This document shows positions 43,711 to 52,254 of a stretch of 64,000 bases of DNA, piece by piece. Within the stretch, counting starts at the first letter, position 1, and each line of letters begins with the position of its first letter. The notes below the pieces were generated by a model, which worked only from the letters and a program-made list of their open reading frames with translations, was not told where the DNA came from and searched no databases. This stretch comes from Actinomadura rupiterrae (GTDB lineage Bacteria > Actinomycetota > Actinomycetes > Streptosporangiales > Streptosporangiaceae). Position numbers and translations under genes: made by a program. The stretch covers positions 434,001-498,000 of the forward strand of contig NZ_JAMZEA010000002.1 in NCBI RefSeq assembly GCF_024172125.1, in the 5' to 3' direction.

Positions 43711-45483
43711 GTGACGCATGCCAGGCCCGCCTACCGCCCCGGGCTGCGCCGGAGGCTGGGGCACGCGCGCGATCTCACCGGCCTGCTGCTGCGCACCGGG
43801 CTGGTCGCCGGTCCGCCGAACCGCGTGCTGTCCCAGATCGGGGCGCTGCGCACCTGGGGCACCACCCTGGCCGGGCTGCTCGTGGCCGCCGCCGCCCGCG
43901 TCCCCGATGGGCTCGCCATCGAGGACGACGAGGGCCCGCTGACCTTCGCCGAGCTGGACGAGTGGTCCGCGCGCCTCGCCGAGGGCCTGCCGATCGCCGG
44001 GCCGCGCCCGCGCGTCGGGCTGCTCTGCCGCAACCACCGGGGCCTGGTGCTGTCGCTGGTCGCGTGCAGCCGCCGGGGCGCCGAGGTCGTCCCGCTGAAC
44101 ACCGGCTTCGGGCCGGGGCAGCTGCGCGCCGTGCTGTCCGAGCTGCGGATGGACCTGATCATCTCGGACGCGGAGTTCGCGCCGCTGCTGTCGGCGCTGC
44201 CGGTGGCGCTGCGCCGCCGGGTCATCTGGTCCGACCACGCCCCGGCCGACCCGCTGCGCGGCAACACCCTGCCGCCCGGTGTCGAACCGCTCTCCGCACC
44301 CGTCCCGGCGGACGTCGCGGCGCCCGCCTACGCGCCGCCGCCCCCGCCGCGTCCGGCCGGGGGGCTGGCGACGACCCCGGCGGCGACCATCGGACGGATC
44401 ATCTCGGCGACCGCGTGCCGCCCGGCCGGCCCGCCGCAGGTGCAGAGCCGGACGATCATGCTCAGCTCCGGCACGATGGGACGGCCCAGGGGAGCGCGCC
44501 GCCCGCCGCGTCCCGGCCTGTGGCCGCTGGCGTCGATGGCGTCCCGGATCCCGCTGCGGTCCCGGCAGACCATGGTCGTCGAGGCGCCGCTGTTCCACGT
44601 CTGGGGCTACGCGGGCCTCCAGATGGCCTGGGCGCTGCACGCGCCGGTCGTCCTGCACCGCCGGTTCGACCCCGAGCGGACGCTCGCCGCCCTCGCCGGG
44701 CACCGCGACGTCGTGCTCTTCGCCGTCCCGGTCATGCTCCAGCGCATCCTGGACCTGGACGCCCGGACGCGCGCCCGGTACGACACGTCCACCCTGCGGA
44801 TCGTCGCGGTCAGCGGCTCGGCCCTGCCCGGCGACCTCGCGGTCCGCTTCATGGACGCGTTCGGCGACCGCCTCTACAACGTGTACGGCTCGACCGAGAC
44901 GTCCTGGGTCTCCATCGCGACCCCGCGCGACCTGCGGCTCGACCCGCGCACGGCGGGCCGTCCCCCCGCCGGGACGACGCTGTCCATCCTCGACCCCGAC
45001 GGGCGGAACGTCCCGCGCGGCGAGATCGGCCTCATCCACGCCGCCAACGAGCTGATGTTCGAGGGCTACACCGGCGGCGAGCCGCTGCCCGTCCACGACG
45101 GCCTGCTCGCCACCGGCGACCTCGGCAGCATCGACCGCCGCGGGCTGCTGTTCGTCGCCGGCCGCGCGGACGGCGTGATCGTGTCCGGCGGCGAGAACAT
45201 CGTCCCCCGCGACGTCGAGGACGCCCTGCTCCGGATGCCCGAGATCCACGAGGTCGCCGTCGTCGGCGTCCCCGACCCCGAGTGGGGGCAGCGCGTCGCC
45301 GCGCACATAGTCCCGCGGCCGGGCGCGCGCATCGACCCCGCGGCCGTCCGCGCGCACGTCCACACCGAGGTCGCCAGGTACGCCGTCCCGCGCGACGTCC
45401 ACGTGGTGCCTGACCTGCCCCGGAACGCCACCGGCAAGGTCGTCCCGGGACGCCTCGCCCCGCCTCCGGGCCGTCCCGCCTGA
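43711..45483 (+). CDS. AMP-dependent acyl-CoA synthetase/ligase
   Basis: A 590-residue adenylate-forming enzyme. The phosphate loop is LSSGTMGRPRG, with R where Lys is usual. YGSTETSW is motif A5, TGDLGSID motif A7, and LPRNATGKV carries the catalytic A10 lysine. The middle (about residues 195-245) holds a Pro/Ala-rich insertion just before the phosphate loop. It would activate a fatty or aromatic carboxylate to an acyl-CoA. Substrate unknown. GTG 43711 follows GAGGAGG by five bases. Confidence 0.91.
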   Translation: MTHARPAYRPGLRRRLGHARDLTGLLLRTGLVAGPPNRVLSQIGALRTWGTTLAGLLVAAAARVPDGLAIEDDEGPLTFAELDEWSARLAEGLPIAGPRPRVGLLCRNHRGLVLSLVACSRRGAEVVPLNTGFGPGQLRAVLSELRMDLIISDAEFAPLLSALPVALRRRVIWSDHAPADPLRGNTLPPGVEPLSAPVPADVAAPAYAPPPPPRPAGGLATTPAATIGRIISATACRPAGPPQVQSRTIMLSSGTMGRPRGARRPPRPGLWPLASMASRIPLRSRQTMVVEAPLFHVWGYAGLQMAWALHAPVVLHRRFDPERTLAALAGHRDVVLFAVPVMLQRILDLDARTRARYDTSTLRIVAVSGSALPGDLAVRFMDAFGDRLYNVYGSTETSWVSIATPRDLRLDPRTAGRPPAGTTLSILDPDGRNVPRGEIGLIHAANELMFEGYTGGEPLPVHDGLLATGDLGSIDRRGLLFVAGRADGVIVSGGENIVPRDVEDALLRMPEIHEVAVVGVPDPEWGQRVAAHIVPRPGARIDPAAVRAHVHTEVARYAVPRDVHVVPDLPRNATGKVVPGRLAPPPGRPA

Positions 45484-45630
45484 CACCCCGCGGCCGGTGC
45501 CCGCCGACGGCCCGGACCGCGCCGGACGACGAGCCGGGGCGAACTGGTCAGGGGGCCTGGGAGGCGGGCATGATTGGGGCGGTCGGAGCCTCCGGCCTTC
45601 ACCGCTTCGTGCGAAGGGTCTGACGTCGCC

Positions 45631-45993
45631 ATGCCGCTGCCGGGTCCGCTGCGCCGGCGCTGCCGGGAGTTCCTCGGCGGCGCGGCGGAGATCCGCTACG
45701 CGTTCCCCGCGCTGAGCCAGGGCGGCGGCGCGGGCTTCCTGTTCGTGGTGACCGACGAGCGGATCACCGTGCTGTGCACCGGCGCCCTCAGCCGGACGAA
45801 CCCCAGCAGCGTGTGGGGCAGCTACCCGCGCGAGCGCCGGATCGGGCCGGTGGAGACCGGCGCGGGCGCCAGCTTCGAGTTCGCCGGCGCGTTCTTCGAG
45901 GTGGACGACGAGTACGTGCCGGTGATCAACGCGGCCGACGCCGAGGTCTTCGACCCCGCCAGCCTCCCGCGCGACCCCCTCCCCGACCTGTAG
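45631..45993 (+). CDS. Small hypothetical protein
   Basis: A 120-residue protein with a basic N terminus (PLRRRCREFLG), a beta-rich centre (GFLFVVTDERITVLC) and an acidic tail. The block FLFVVTDERI recalls PH-like domains that read membrane signals, but the match is weak. No signal or membrane segment. ATG 45631 has no strong ribosome site and the frame extends upstream. It is convergent with efeU over a perfect hairpin. Confidence 0.55.
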   Translation: MPLPGPLRRRCREFLGGAAEIRYAFPALSQGGGAGFLFVVTDERITVLCTGALSRTNPSSVWGSYPRERRIGPVETGAGASFEFAGAFFEVDDEYVPVINAADAEVFDPASLPRDPLPDL

Positions 45994-46017
45994 CCCGCCG
46001 TTGCGGGCGGCGGGCTA
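45991..46017. terminator. Bidirectional terminator overlapping the hypothetical gene's stop
   Basis: TAGCCCGCC (45991-45999) and GGCGGGCTA (46009-46017) form a perfect 9-bp stem. The left arm contains the TAG stop codon. It serves convergent genes. Confidence 0.75.
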
Positions 46018-46032
46018 GCGCGGCGCGTCCGG

Positions 46033-46899
46033 TCAGGCGGAGGCGGGGGACTTGGGAGCGGGCTCGGCCGGGGCCTTCTTCGGCGAGCCCTGCGGGCGGA
46101 GGAAGAAGAACATCACCACGGCCAGGTACAGCGCCCACATGACCAGCTGCAGCGCGGTGATCTGCGGCGTGACGTTAAGGACGCCCTGGAACGCGGTCTG
46201 CAGCCAGTCGCCCGCCGAGCCGAACTTCGCGAAGAACTCGTGCGGCTCCAGCCAGACGGTGTGCAGGCCGGGGACGACGTCCGCCTCCTGGAGGTCGTGG
46301 AAGCCGTAGCCGAACACGCCCGCCGCGACGACGATCAGCGCGCCGCCCGTCCAGGTGAAGAAGCGCTTGAGGTTCAGCTTCAGCCCGCCCCGGTACAGCA
46401 GGTACCCGAGGACGACCGCGCAGGCCAGGCCGAGCAGCGCGCCGAGCACCGGCTGCGTCGACCCCTCGGACGAGCTGGTGATGTTCGTCCAGAGGAACAG
46501 CGCGGTCTCCAGGCCCTCCCGGCCGACCGCGAGGAACGCGACGGTGGCGAGCGCGGCCGGGCCCACGTCCAGGGCCCCGGCGAGCTTGCCCTCCAGCTCC
46601 TTCTTCATGAACCGGGAGGTGCGCCGCATCCAGAACACCATCCAGGTGACCAGCCCGACCGCGATGATCGACAGCACCCCGCCGAACAGCTCCTGGGTCT
46701 TGAACTGCATCTCCGAGGACGCGGCGGTGAGCGCCAGCCCGAACCCGACCGCCAGCGCGACCGCGAGCCCGATGCCGATCCACACCGGCAGCAGCGCCTC
46801 GCGCTTCCCGGTCTTCACCAGGTAGGCGATCAGGATGCTCACCACGAGGGCCGCCTCAAGCCCCTCCCGCAGTCCGATGAGGAAGTTGCCCAGTAGCAT
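46033..46899 (-). CDS. efeU: Iron permease EfeU (FTR1/OFeT family)
   Basis: A 288-residue membrane protein with seven helices. The two REXXE iron sites are complete: R11-E15 (GLREGLEAAL) and R127-E131 (GREGLETAL). It imports ferric iron after extracellular processing by EfeO/EfeB in most systems, but neither is beside it. A near-perfect iron box lies 59 bases upstream, so expression is probably repressed by a DtxR/IdeR-type regulator when iron is ample. ATG 46899 follows GAGGAG. Confidence 0.95.
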   Translation of the reverse strand: MLLGNFLIGLREGLEAALVVSILIAYLVKTGKREALLPVWIGIGLAVALAVGFGLALTAASSEMQFKTQELFGGVLSIIAVGLVTWMVFWMRRTSRFMKKELEGKLAGALDVGPAALATVAFLAVGREGLETALFLWTNITSSSEGSTQPVLGALLGLACAVVLGYLLYRGGLKLNLKRFFTWTGGALIVVAAGVFGYGFHDLQEADVVPGLHTVWLEPHEFFAKFGSAGDWLQTAFQGVLNVTPQITALQLVMWALYLAVVMFFFLRPQGSPKKAPAEPAPKSPASA

Positions 46900-46957
46900 C
46901 GCCACGCTCCTCGGGGGTCGGGCCACGGGGACGGTTCCACGCGGCGGAGAAGGATGC

Positions 46958-46976
46958 TTAGGCAAACCTAACCTAA
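46958..46976 (-). promoter_or_regulatory. Iron box (DtxR/IdeR/DmdR site) before efeU
   Basis: TTAGGCAAACCTAACCTAA fits the known 19-bp DtxR-family consensus (TWAGGTWAGSCTWACCTWA) at 17 of 19 positions and has the interrupted dyad. It lies in the efeU promoter region. Confidence 0.85.
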
Positions 46977-47029
46977 ACCGCCGCGTGCCCCAACAGCGAG
47001 TCCCTGTGATGTGACCCCGAGGTTCGGTG

Positions 47030-47128
47030 CCCGAGCCGCCAGAGCTGCCCGAGCCGCCGGAGCTGCCGGAGCCGCCCGAGCCGTCGGAGCTGCCAGAGCC
47101 GCTAGAGCTGCCCGAGCTGCTAGAGCTC
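47030..47128. repeat. 9-bp minisatellite of 11 units at the rnd 3' end
   Basis: Eleven consecutive 9-base units of the form CCNGAGCYG run from 47030 to 47128. The last unit contains the TAG stop of rnd (47120-47122), so the array starts at the coding end and continues downstream. Confidence 0.9.
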
Positions 47129-48469
47129 GGACCAGGCGCGGGCGAGGGGCGGGACGACCAGGCCGATCTGCCACTCGCGGGCGCCGAGGGCGCGCAGCGC
47201 GTCCGCGATCGCCTCGGCCGAGACCGGGCCGGACGGCGGCGACCACGACAGGCGGCGCACCGCGTCCGGCTGCATCAGGTTCTCGGCCGGGACGTTGTGC
47301 TGCTCCGACAGGGTCGTCACGACGGCGCGGGCCGCGGTGAGCCGCGCGGCGGCGGCCGGGTCGCGCTCGGCCCAGCGGTGCGCGGGCGGCGGCCCGTCCC
47401 CGGGGACGTTCGCCTCCGGCAGGCCGCGCTCGGGCAGCCCCCGGGCCTTGGTCACCGCGCGCAGCCACGCCGACTGGTGCCGGCGCGCGCCGCGGCCCTT
47501 CATCGACGGCAGCGCGAGCAGCTCGGCCGGGGTCTTCGGGGTGTTCAGCGCCAGCTCGACGATCGCCGAGTCCTGCAGGACGCGGCCGGGGGACAGGTCG
47601 CGCTCCTGCGCGATCCGGTCCCGCGTCTCCCACACCTCGCGGACGACCGCCAGCGCGCGCCGGTTCCGCACCCGGTGGATGCCGGACGTCCGGCGCCACG
47701 GGTCGGCGCGCGGCGCCTTCGGCGGTGTCGCGAGGATCGCGGCGAACTCCTCCAGCGCCCAGTCCAGCTTCCCGGAGCGCTCCAGCTCGGCGAAGAGCGC
47801 GTCGCGCAGCTCCACCAGCAGCTCGACGTCCAGTGCCGCGTACTTCAGCCAGTCCTCCGGCAGCGGGCGCGTGGACCAGTCGGCCGCCGAGTGGCCCTTC
47901 TCCAGCGCGTACCCGAGGACGGTCTCCACGATCGAGCCGAGCCCGACCCGGGGGTAGCCGAGCAGCCGCCCGGCCAGCTCGGTGTCGAACAGCGACTCCG
48001 GCACGATCCCGACCTCGGCGAGGCAGGGCAGGTCCTGGTTGGCGGCGTGCAGCACCATCTCCACGCCGTCCAGCGCCGCGTTCAGCCCGGACAGGTCGGG
48101 GCACTCGATCGGGTCGACCAGCGCCGTCCCCGCGCCCGCCCGGCGCAGCTGGATCAGGTAGGCCCGCTGCCCGTACCGGTAGCCGGACGCGCGCTCGGCG
48201 TCCACCGCGACCGGCCCGGTGCCCTTGGCGAACGCCTCGACGACCCGCGCCAGCCCGGCCTCGTCCGCCACCACCGGCGGCACGCCCTCGCGCGGCTCCA
48301 GCAGCGGCGTCGCCGCCGCGTCCTCTGCCACCGCCTCGGCCACGCCCGCCTCGGCCGCGCCCGTCTCAGAACTCACGCTCGCTCCTGAACCGCTCTGCGG
48401 TGTGTCGGACGCTCCCACGGTCTCGGTTTTCTCCCCGGCGGTCTCGGTGCCCGGCGCTGTGCTTCCCAC
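47120..48469 (-). CDS. rnd: Ribonuclease D
   Basis: A 449-residue 3'-5' exoribonuclease of the DEDD-y group. Its exonuclease domain shows VDAERASGYRY (D, E), HAANQDLPCL (D) and KYAALDVELL (Y, D). An HRDC domain follows at about 265-345 (LAVVREVWETRDRIAQERDLSPGRVLQDSAIVELA). It trims tRNA precursors and other structured RNA. The first 55 residues are a low-complexity Ala/Glu/Thr lead, as in other actinomycetes. The GTG start 48469 lies 20 bases after the DUF3000 stop. Confidence 0.94.
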   Translation of the reverse strand: MGSTAPGTETAGEKTETVGASDTPQSGSGASVSSETGAAEAGVAEAVAEDAAATPLLEPREGVPPVVADEAGLARVVEAFAKGTGPVAVDAERASGYRYGQRAYLIQLRRAGAGTALVDPIECPDLSGLNAALDGVEMVLHAANQDLPCLAEVGIVPESLFDTELAGRLLGYPRVGLGSIVETVLGYALEKGHSAADWSTRPLPEDWLKYAALDVELLVELRDALFAELERSGKLDWALEEFAAILATPPKAPRADPWRRTSGIHRVRNRRALAVVREVWETRDRIAQERDLSPGRVLQDSAIVELALNTPKTPAELLALPSMKGRGARRHQSAWLRAVTKARGLPERGLPEANVPGDGPPPAHRWAERDPAAAARLTAARAVVTTLSEQHNVPAENLMQPDAVRRLSWSPPSGPVSAEAIADALRALGAREWQIGLVVPPLARAWSEL

Positions 48470-48488
48470 GCCACCTACCGTACGTCGC

Positions 48489-49094
48489 TCAGCGGGCGGT
48501 GCCGCCGGGGCCGTCCGGCAGGGCGGTCACCCCGGCGGGCGGCAGGCCCGCGGTGGCGCTCATGACCTCGCACCACGCGGCCACGTGCCCGGCCATGTCG
48601 ATGCCCGAACCGGTGTCGGTCGGGGACCAGGACGCGCGCAGTTCCAGCTCGGTCGTGGACGGTTCGTCGCTCTTGTCGCCGAAGCTCTCCGACACCGCCC
48701 GGGTGATCGTGCCGGACACCGCGGTGAACCCGGCGGGCTCCAGCGCCTCCAGCAGCCAGCTCCAGGCGACCGAGCCGATCAGCTCGTCGGCGGCGAACTC
48801 CGGCTCCAGATCGGCGCGGACGTAGGCGACGACGCGGAAGCCGCCCGCCCACCCGTCCCGTCCGGCGGGGTCGTACAGGACGATCAGCCGGCCGGACGCC
48901 ACCTCGGTGTCGTCGTCGCGGTAGACCGAGCCGGACAGCGCGGCCGCGTAGGGCGCGAGGCGCTGCGGGGCCGGCATGTCCTCAAGTTCGAGTTCGGGGC
49001 GCGGCGAGGGGCCGTCCAGCACCGCGCGCAGCGCGTCGCGGGCGCGCTGGAACGGGGGCGGCACGTCGCCCGCGGGGTCGTGGTCGCCGGTCAC
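48489..49094 (-). CDS. DUF3000 family protein
   Basis: A 201-residue actinobacterial protein of unknown function. Blocks include PPPFQRARDALRAVL, LAPYAAALSGSVYRDD, GRLIVLYDPAGRDGWAGGFR and GSVAWSWLLEALE, matching the DUF3000 family, which sits next to rnd and hemE in many actinomycetes. No membrane or signal segment. GTG 49094 is chosen. An upstream GTG at 49142 is possible, but the extension lacks conservation. Confidence 0.8.
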   Translation of the reverse strand: MTGDHDPAGDVPPPFQRARDALRAVLDGPSPRPELELEDMPAPQRLAPYAAALSGSVYRDDDTEVASGRLIVLYDPAGRDGWAGGFRVVAYVRADLEPEFAADELIGSVAWSWLLEALEPAGFTAVSGTITRAVSESFGDKSDEPSTTELELRASWSPTDTGSGIDMAGHVAAWCEVMSATAGLPPAGVTALPDGPGGTAR

Positions 49095-49173
49095 GGGCGC
49101 ACCGGGGAGTCCGCCGGTCGCGGCGAACGGGGTTGGGGGCACAGCACAGGTCTCGTCTTCGGGGCGGCGCGGA

Positions 49174-49575
49174 TCAGGCCACGGCCCGCACGGTGGCGGG
49201 CGCCGCGCGGTCGGGCCCGCCGGACGCGGGGTCGGAGGGCATGGACACGGGAGCATCGGAGGGGGCGGAGGCCGCCGGGACGGCGGCTCCGGCGGTGGAA
49301 GCGCCGGGGTTTCCGGCGGCGGGGCTTGCGGAGGTTCCGGGGTTTCCGGTGGCGGAGGTCGCGGGGGTTTCGGCGGCGGCTGCGGCAGGCGCCGGGGGCG
49401 CGGTCCGCGCGGGGCGGGGGAGGGGGGTCTCGTCATCACCCAGCGTGGCGTCCGGTCCGACGAGCACCGCGGCGCCGCATTCGACGCAGGCGCGCTCGGG
49501 GCAGTCGGGACCGTGCCCGTCGAGGCACGGCGTCCGCTCGAAGCGGCGTTCGTCGCCGCAGGTGGAGCAGTACAC
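49174..49575 (-). CDS. Cys-rich zinc-binding N terminus with Ala/Pro/Thr-rich tail
   Basis: A 133-residue protein. The first 35 residues hold six cysteines (CSTC, CLDGHGPDC, CVEC), enough for one or two zinc sites. The remainder is an Ala/Pro/Ser/Thr tail without structure. GTG 49575 has a perfect GGAGG five bases upstream, which supports a real gene. Its function is unknown. It probably shares a transcript with DUF3000 and rnd. Confidence 0.68.
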   Translation of the reverse strand: MYCSTCGDERRFERTPCLDGHGPDCPERACVECGAAVLVGPDATLGDDETPLPRPARTAPPAPAAAAAETPATSATGNPGTSASPAAGNPGASTAGAAVPAASAPSDAPVSMPSDPASGGPDRAAPATVRAVA

Positions 49576-49934
49576 GGGGGACCTCCTCGGCTATGACACG
49601 CATCACGCTCGCACGTGCCGGTGACAGAATGCGGGACTTCGCTCGGCGTGTCCGGAACTTCATCCCGCCCGTGAACGTTGCCGCACGTTCCGTGTCCGCG
49701 CGGGGACCCACCGCACCCGAGCCCGGTTCGGGACGTCCGGCCGCCGGGGCCGTCCGGCGGGGCGCGAGTCAGTGTGCACGCCCCGGCCCGGTGGTCCGGT
49801 CGGCGGCGTGCCGGACGTCCGGCTGGACGTCGCATCCGATAGCGCCCCGGACGTCCCGCCGGACGGCCCGGAAAGGCAGGCCGGTTCGGCCACCCTGCGC
49901 ACGCGGACCGGGGGAGGCGTGGGACGATCGGGGG
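49576..49934. other. Gap between the zinc protein and hemE
   Basis: 359 bases with divergent genes either side. It contains a perfect inverted repeat GAACGT/ACGTTC (49673-49678 and 49685-49690), a plausible operator. A rightward frame is open across the gap into hemE, but it has Arg/Pro-rich shadow composition and no domain. Confidence 0.5.
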
Positions 49935-51014
49935 GTGGCTGTAGACGACGTTGTCCCACCCCATGCCGATGCGCGGGCCGCTTCCGGCCTGGCCGAAAGT
50001 CCCTTCCTGCTGGCGGCCCGCCGCAAGCCCGTCCCGCACACGCCCGTGTGGTTCATGCGGCAGGCGGGCCGGTCGCTGCCGGAGTACCTGCGGGTGCGCG
50101 AGGGCGTGCCGATGCTGGAGGCGTGCGCCCGCCCGGACATGATCGTCGAGATCACGATGCAGCCGGTGCGCCGGTACTCGATCGACGCGGCGATCTTCTT
50201 CAGCGACATCATGGTGCCGCTCAAGGCCATCGGCGTGGACCTGGACATCAAGCCCGGCGTCGGCCCGGTCATCGCCGACCCGATCCGCGACCCCTCGGGC
50301 ATCGACGCGATCCGCGAGCTGACGCCGGACGACGTCCCCTACGTCACCGAGGCCGTCCAGGGCCTGGTCGGCGAGCTGGGGAGCACGCCGCTGATCGGGT
50401 TCGCGGGCGCGCCGTTCACCCTCGCGTCCTACCTGATCGAGGGCGGGCCGTCGAAGAACCACGACCACACCAAGGCCATGATGTACGGCGAGCCCGAGCT
50501 GTGGAACCGGCTCATGGAGCGGCTCACCGACCTCACCATCGCCTACCTGAAGGTGCAGGTCGAGGCCGGTGCGAGCGCGATCCAGCTGTTCGACTCGTGG
50601 GTCGGCGCGGTCGCCCCGCAGGACTACCGCGACTCCGTCTTCCCGCACACCAGCCGCATCTTCCGCGCGGTCGAGGACCTGGGCGTCCCGCGCATCCACT
50701 TCGGCGTCGGCACCGGCGAGCTGCTCGGCCTGATGGGCGAGGCCGGCGCGGACGTCGTGGGCGTCGACTGGCGCGTCCCGCTGGACGAGGCCGTCCGGCG
50801 CGTCCCGCCCGGCAAGGCGCTGCAGGGCAACCTCGACCCGTCGCTGCTGTTCGCGCCGTGGGAGACCGTCCGGGCGCGCGCCAAGGACGTCCTCGACCGC
50901 GGCCGGACGGCCGAGGGCCACATCTTCAACCTCGGCCACGGCGTCCTGCCGTCCACGAACCCGGACGTCCTGGCCCGCCTCGCCGACTACGTCCACGAGG
51001 CCTCCGCCACCTGA
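49935..51014 (+). CDS. hemE: Uroporphyrinogen decarboxylase
   Basis: A 359-residue haem-pathway enzyme that makes coproporphyrinogen III. The substrate-site block is TPVWFMRQAGRSLPEYL. AAIFFSDIMVPLKAIGVDLDI, LIGFAGAPFTLASYLIEGG and QLFDSWVGAV follow, all at family positions. GTG 49935 is chosen because homologues start about here. hemY and hemQ follow after one opposite-strand gene, giving a haem cluster. Confidence 0.96.
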   Translation: MAVDDVVPPHADARAASGLAESPFLLAARRKPVPHTPVWFMRQAGRSLPEYLRVREGVPMLEACARPDMIVEITMQPVRRYSIDAAIFFSDIMVPLKAIGVDLDIKPGVGPVIADPIRDPSGIDAIRELTPDDVPYVTEAVQGLVGELGSTPLIGFAGAPFTLASYLIEGGPSKNHDHTKAMMYGEPELWNRLMERLTDLTIAYLKVQVEAGASAIQLFDSWVGAVAPQDYRDSVFPHTSRIFRAVEDLGVPRIHFGVGTGELLGLMGEAGADVVGVDWRVPLDEAVRRVPPGKALQGNLDPSLLFAPWETVRARAKDVLDRGRTAEGHIFNLGHGVLPSTNPDVLARLADYVHEASAT

Positions 51015-51150
51015 CCCCGCCGCCTGCGCCGCGCGGCGCCGTCCCGTAGGCGCCGCGCCCCGCGGGGCCGTGCTCTGCGGGGCGGCGCCCTGCGGGGCCG
51101 TTCCGGCTACTCCGCGCCCACTGGGCTGGGCGCGGAGCCGGGGGCGCGGG

Positions 51151-52080
51151 TCATTCGGAGCCTGGACGGGTGCCTGGACCGGCGGGCGCCGGGCGGGCGG
51201 CCGGGCGCGTGCTTCGGGCGCGGACGCGGCGGGTGAGCAGCAGCGCGGGCACGCCGACCACGGCGAGGCCGGCCACGAACGGCAGCAGCCAGCCGACGAC
51301 GATCAGCAGCGCGGTGACGATCGCGACCAGGCCGCGCCAGCCGGACTTCAGGCCGCCGACGAACCCGTGCGGCCCGCTGCTCTTGGCCTTGGCGACCTGC
51401 GCGACGGGCGGCGCCTCCATGCCGATCGTGACGGTGCCGTAAGAGGTGCTCTCGTCCAGGTTCTTCTGCCGGGACTGGAGCGCCTCCAGGTCGGACTCGC
51501 GGCGCGCGATCTCCTGCTCGACGTTCATCACGTCCTCGACGGACCCGGCGCGGTCGAGCAGCTTGCGGAACGAGGCGAGCGTGGCCTGCGCCGACCGGAC
51601 GCGGCTCGCGGTGTCCGCCACGTCCCCGGTCTGGTCCTGCGCCTGCTGCCGCAGTGAGAGCCGGGTGCCGAGCTGGCTGGACAGCTGGTCCAACGTCGGC
51701 GCGAACTTCGCGCTCGGGATCTTCAGGACGAGCGTCTCGGCCGGCGCCGGCTCGGTCGTCCCGTTCTCGGAGTCGACGTAGCCGCCGACCGCCGCGACGA
51801 GCTGCTTGGCACGGGACGCGGAGGCGTTCACGTCCCGCGTCCGGATGCGGAGGTCGGCGGAGAAGACCACGGCCCGGGCCTTGGCCGCCTGCTGGGGAGC
51901 CGCGGAGGCCGCCCCGCCCTGGGCCCGTCCGGGCGCCGCCGCGCCGCGGTTGTTGGTGGCCGCGCTGTCGTTGCGGCCGTTCGTCCCGGAGCAGGCGGCC
52001 AGCAGGGCTCCGGAGAGCAGGAGGAGGATCGCGCAGATCACGAGTCGCGGTGCCTGCGCCGTGCGTGCGAGAAGTCTCAT
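51151..52080 (-). CDS. DUF4349 lipoprotein
   Basis: A 309-residue membrane-anchored protein. Its signal ends in LLAAC (C30). A DUF4349 domain follows (ADLRIRTRDVNASASRAKQLVAAVGGYV, then TLVLKIPSAKFAPTLDQLSSQLG), with a coiled coil (ARRESDLEALQSRQKNLDES) and a C-terminal helix pair (VAIVTALLIVVGWLLPFVAGLAVVG). The domain's role is unknown. It is often encoded near haem genes in actinomycetes and is divergent from hemY here. Confidence 0.88.
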   Translation of the reverse strand: MRLLARTAQAPRLVICAILLLLSGALLAACSGTNGRNDSAATNNRGAAAPGRAQGGAASAAPQQAAKARAVVFSADLRIRTRDVNASASRAKQLVAAVGGYVDSENGTTEPAPAETLVLKIPSAKFAPTLDQLSSQLGTRLSLRQQAQDQTGDVADTASRVRSAQATLASFRKLLDRAGSVEDVMNVEQEIARRESDLEALQSRQKNLDESTSYGTVTIGMEAPPVAQVAKAKSSGPHGFVGGLKSGWRGLVAIVTALLIVVGWLLPFVAGLAVVGVPALLLTRRVRARSTRPAARPAPAGPGTRPGSE

Positions 52081-52254
52081 AGGACTGGGATGGTGTGATC
52101 TGCCGCACTGTTCCGCGCCGCGCATCGCGAAACCAACACATTCCGGACGCGCCGACATCACGGCCCCACGCTGCGGTGCCTCGGCGCCTGCGGAACCGGG
52201 GTCCTGAAGCCACCCCTGGAGCGGATCCCGCAGGGGATCTGGGAAAGTGGAGGC

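Noticed and set aside
42988..45486. Antisense frame across MarR and AMP ligase genes
   Set aside because: Shadow frame with repeat-like composition. The plus strand has full family motifs.
46968..48104. Arg/Ala-rich antisense-frame protein beside rnd
   Set aside because: Same strand as rnd but out of frame. Composed of Arg/Ala/Gly runs and the minisatellite. The rnd frame has catalytic motifs.
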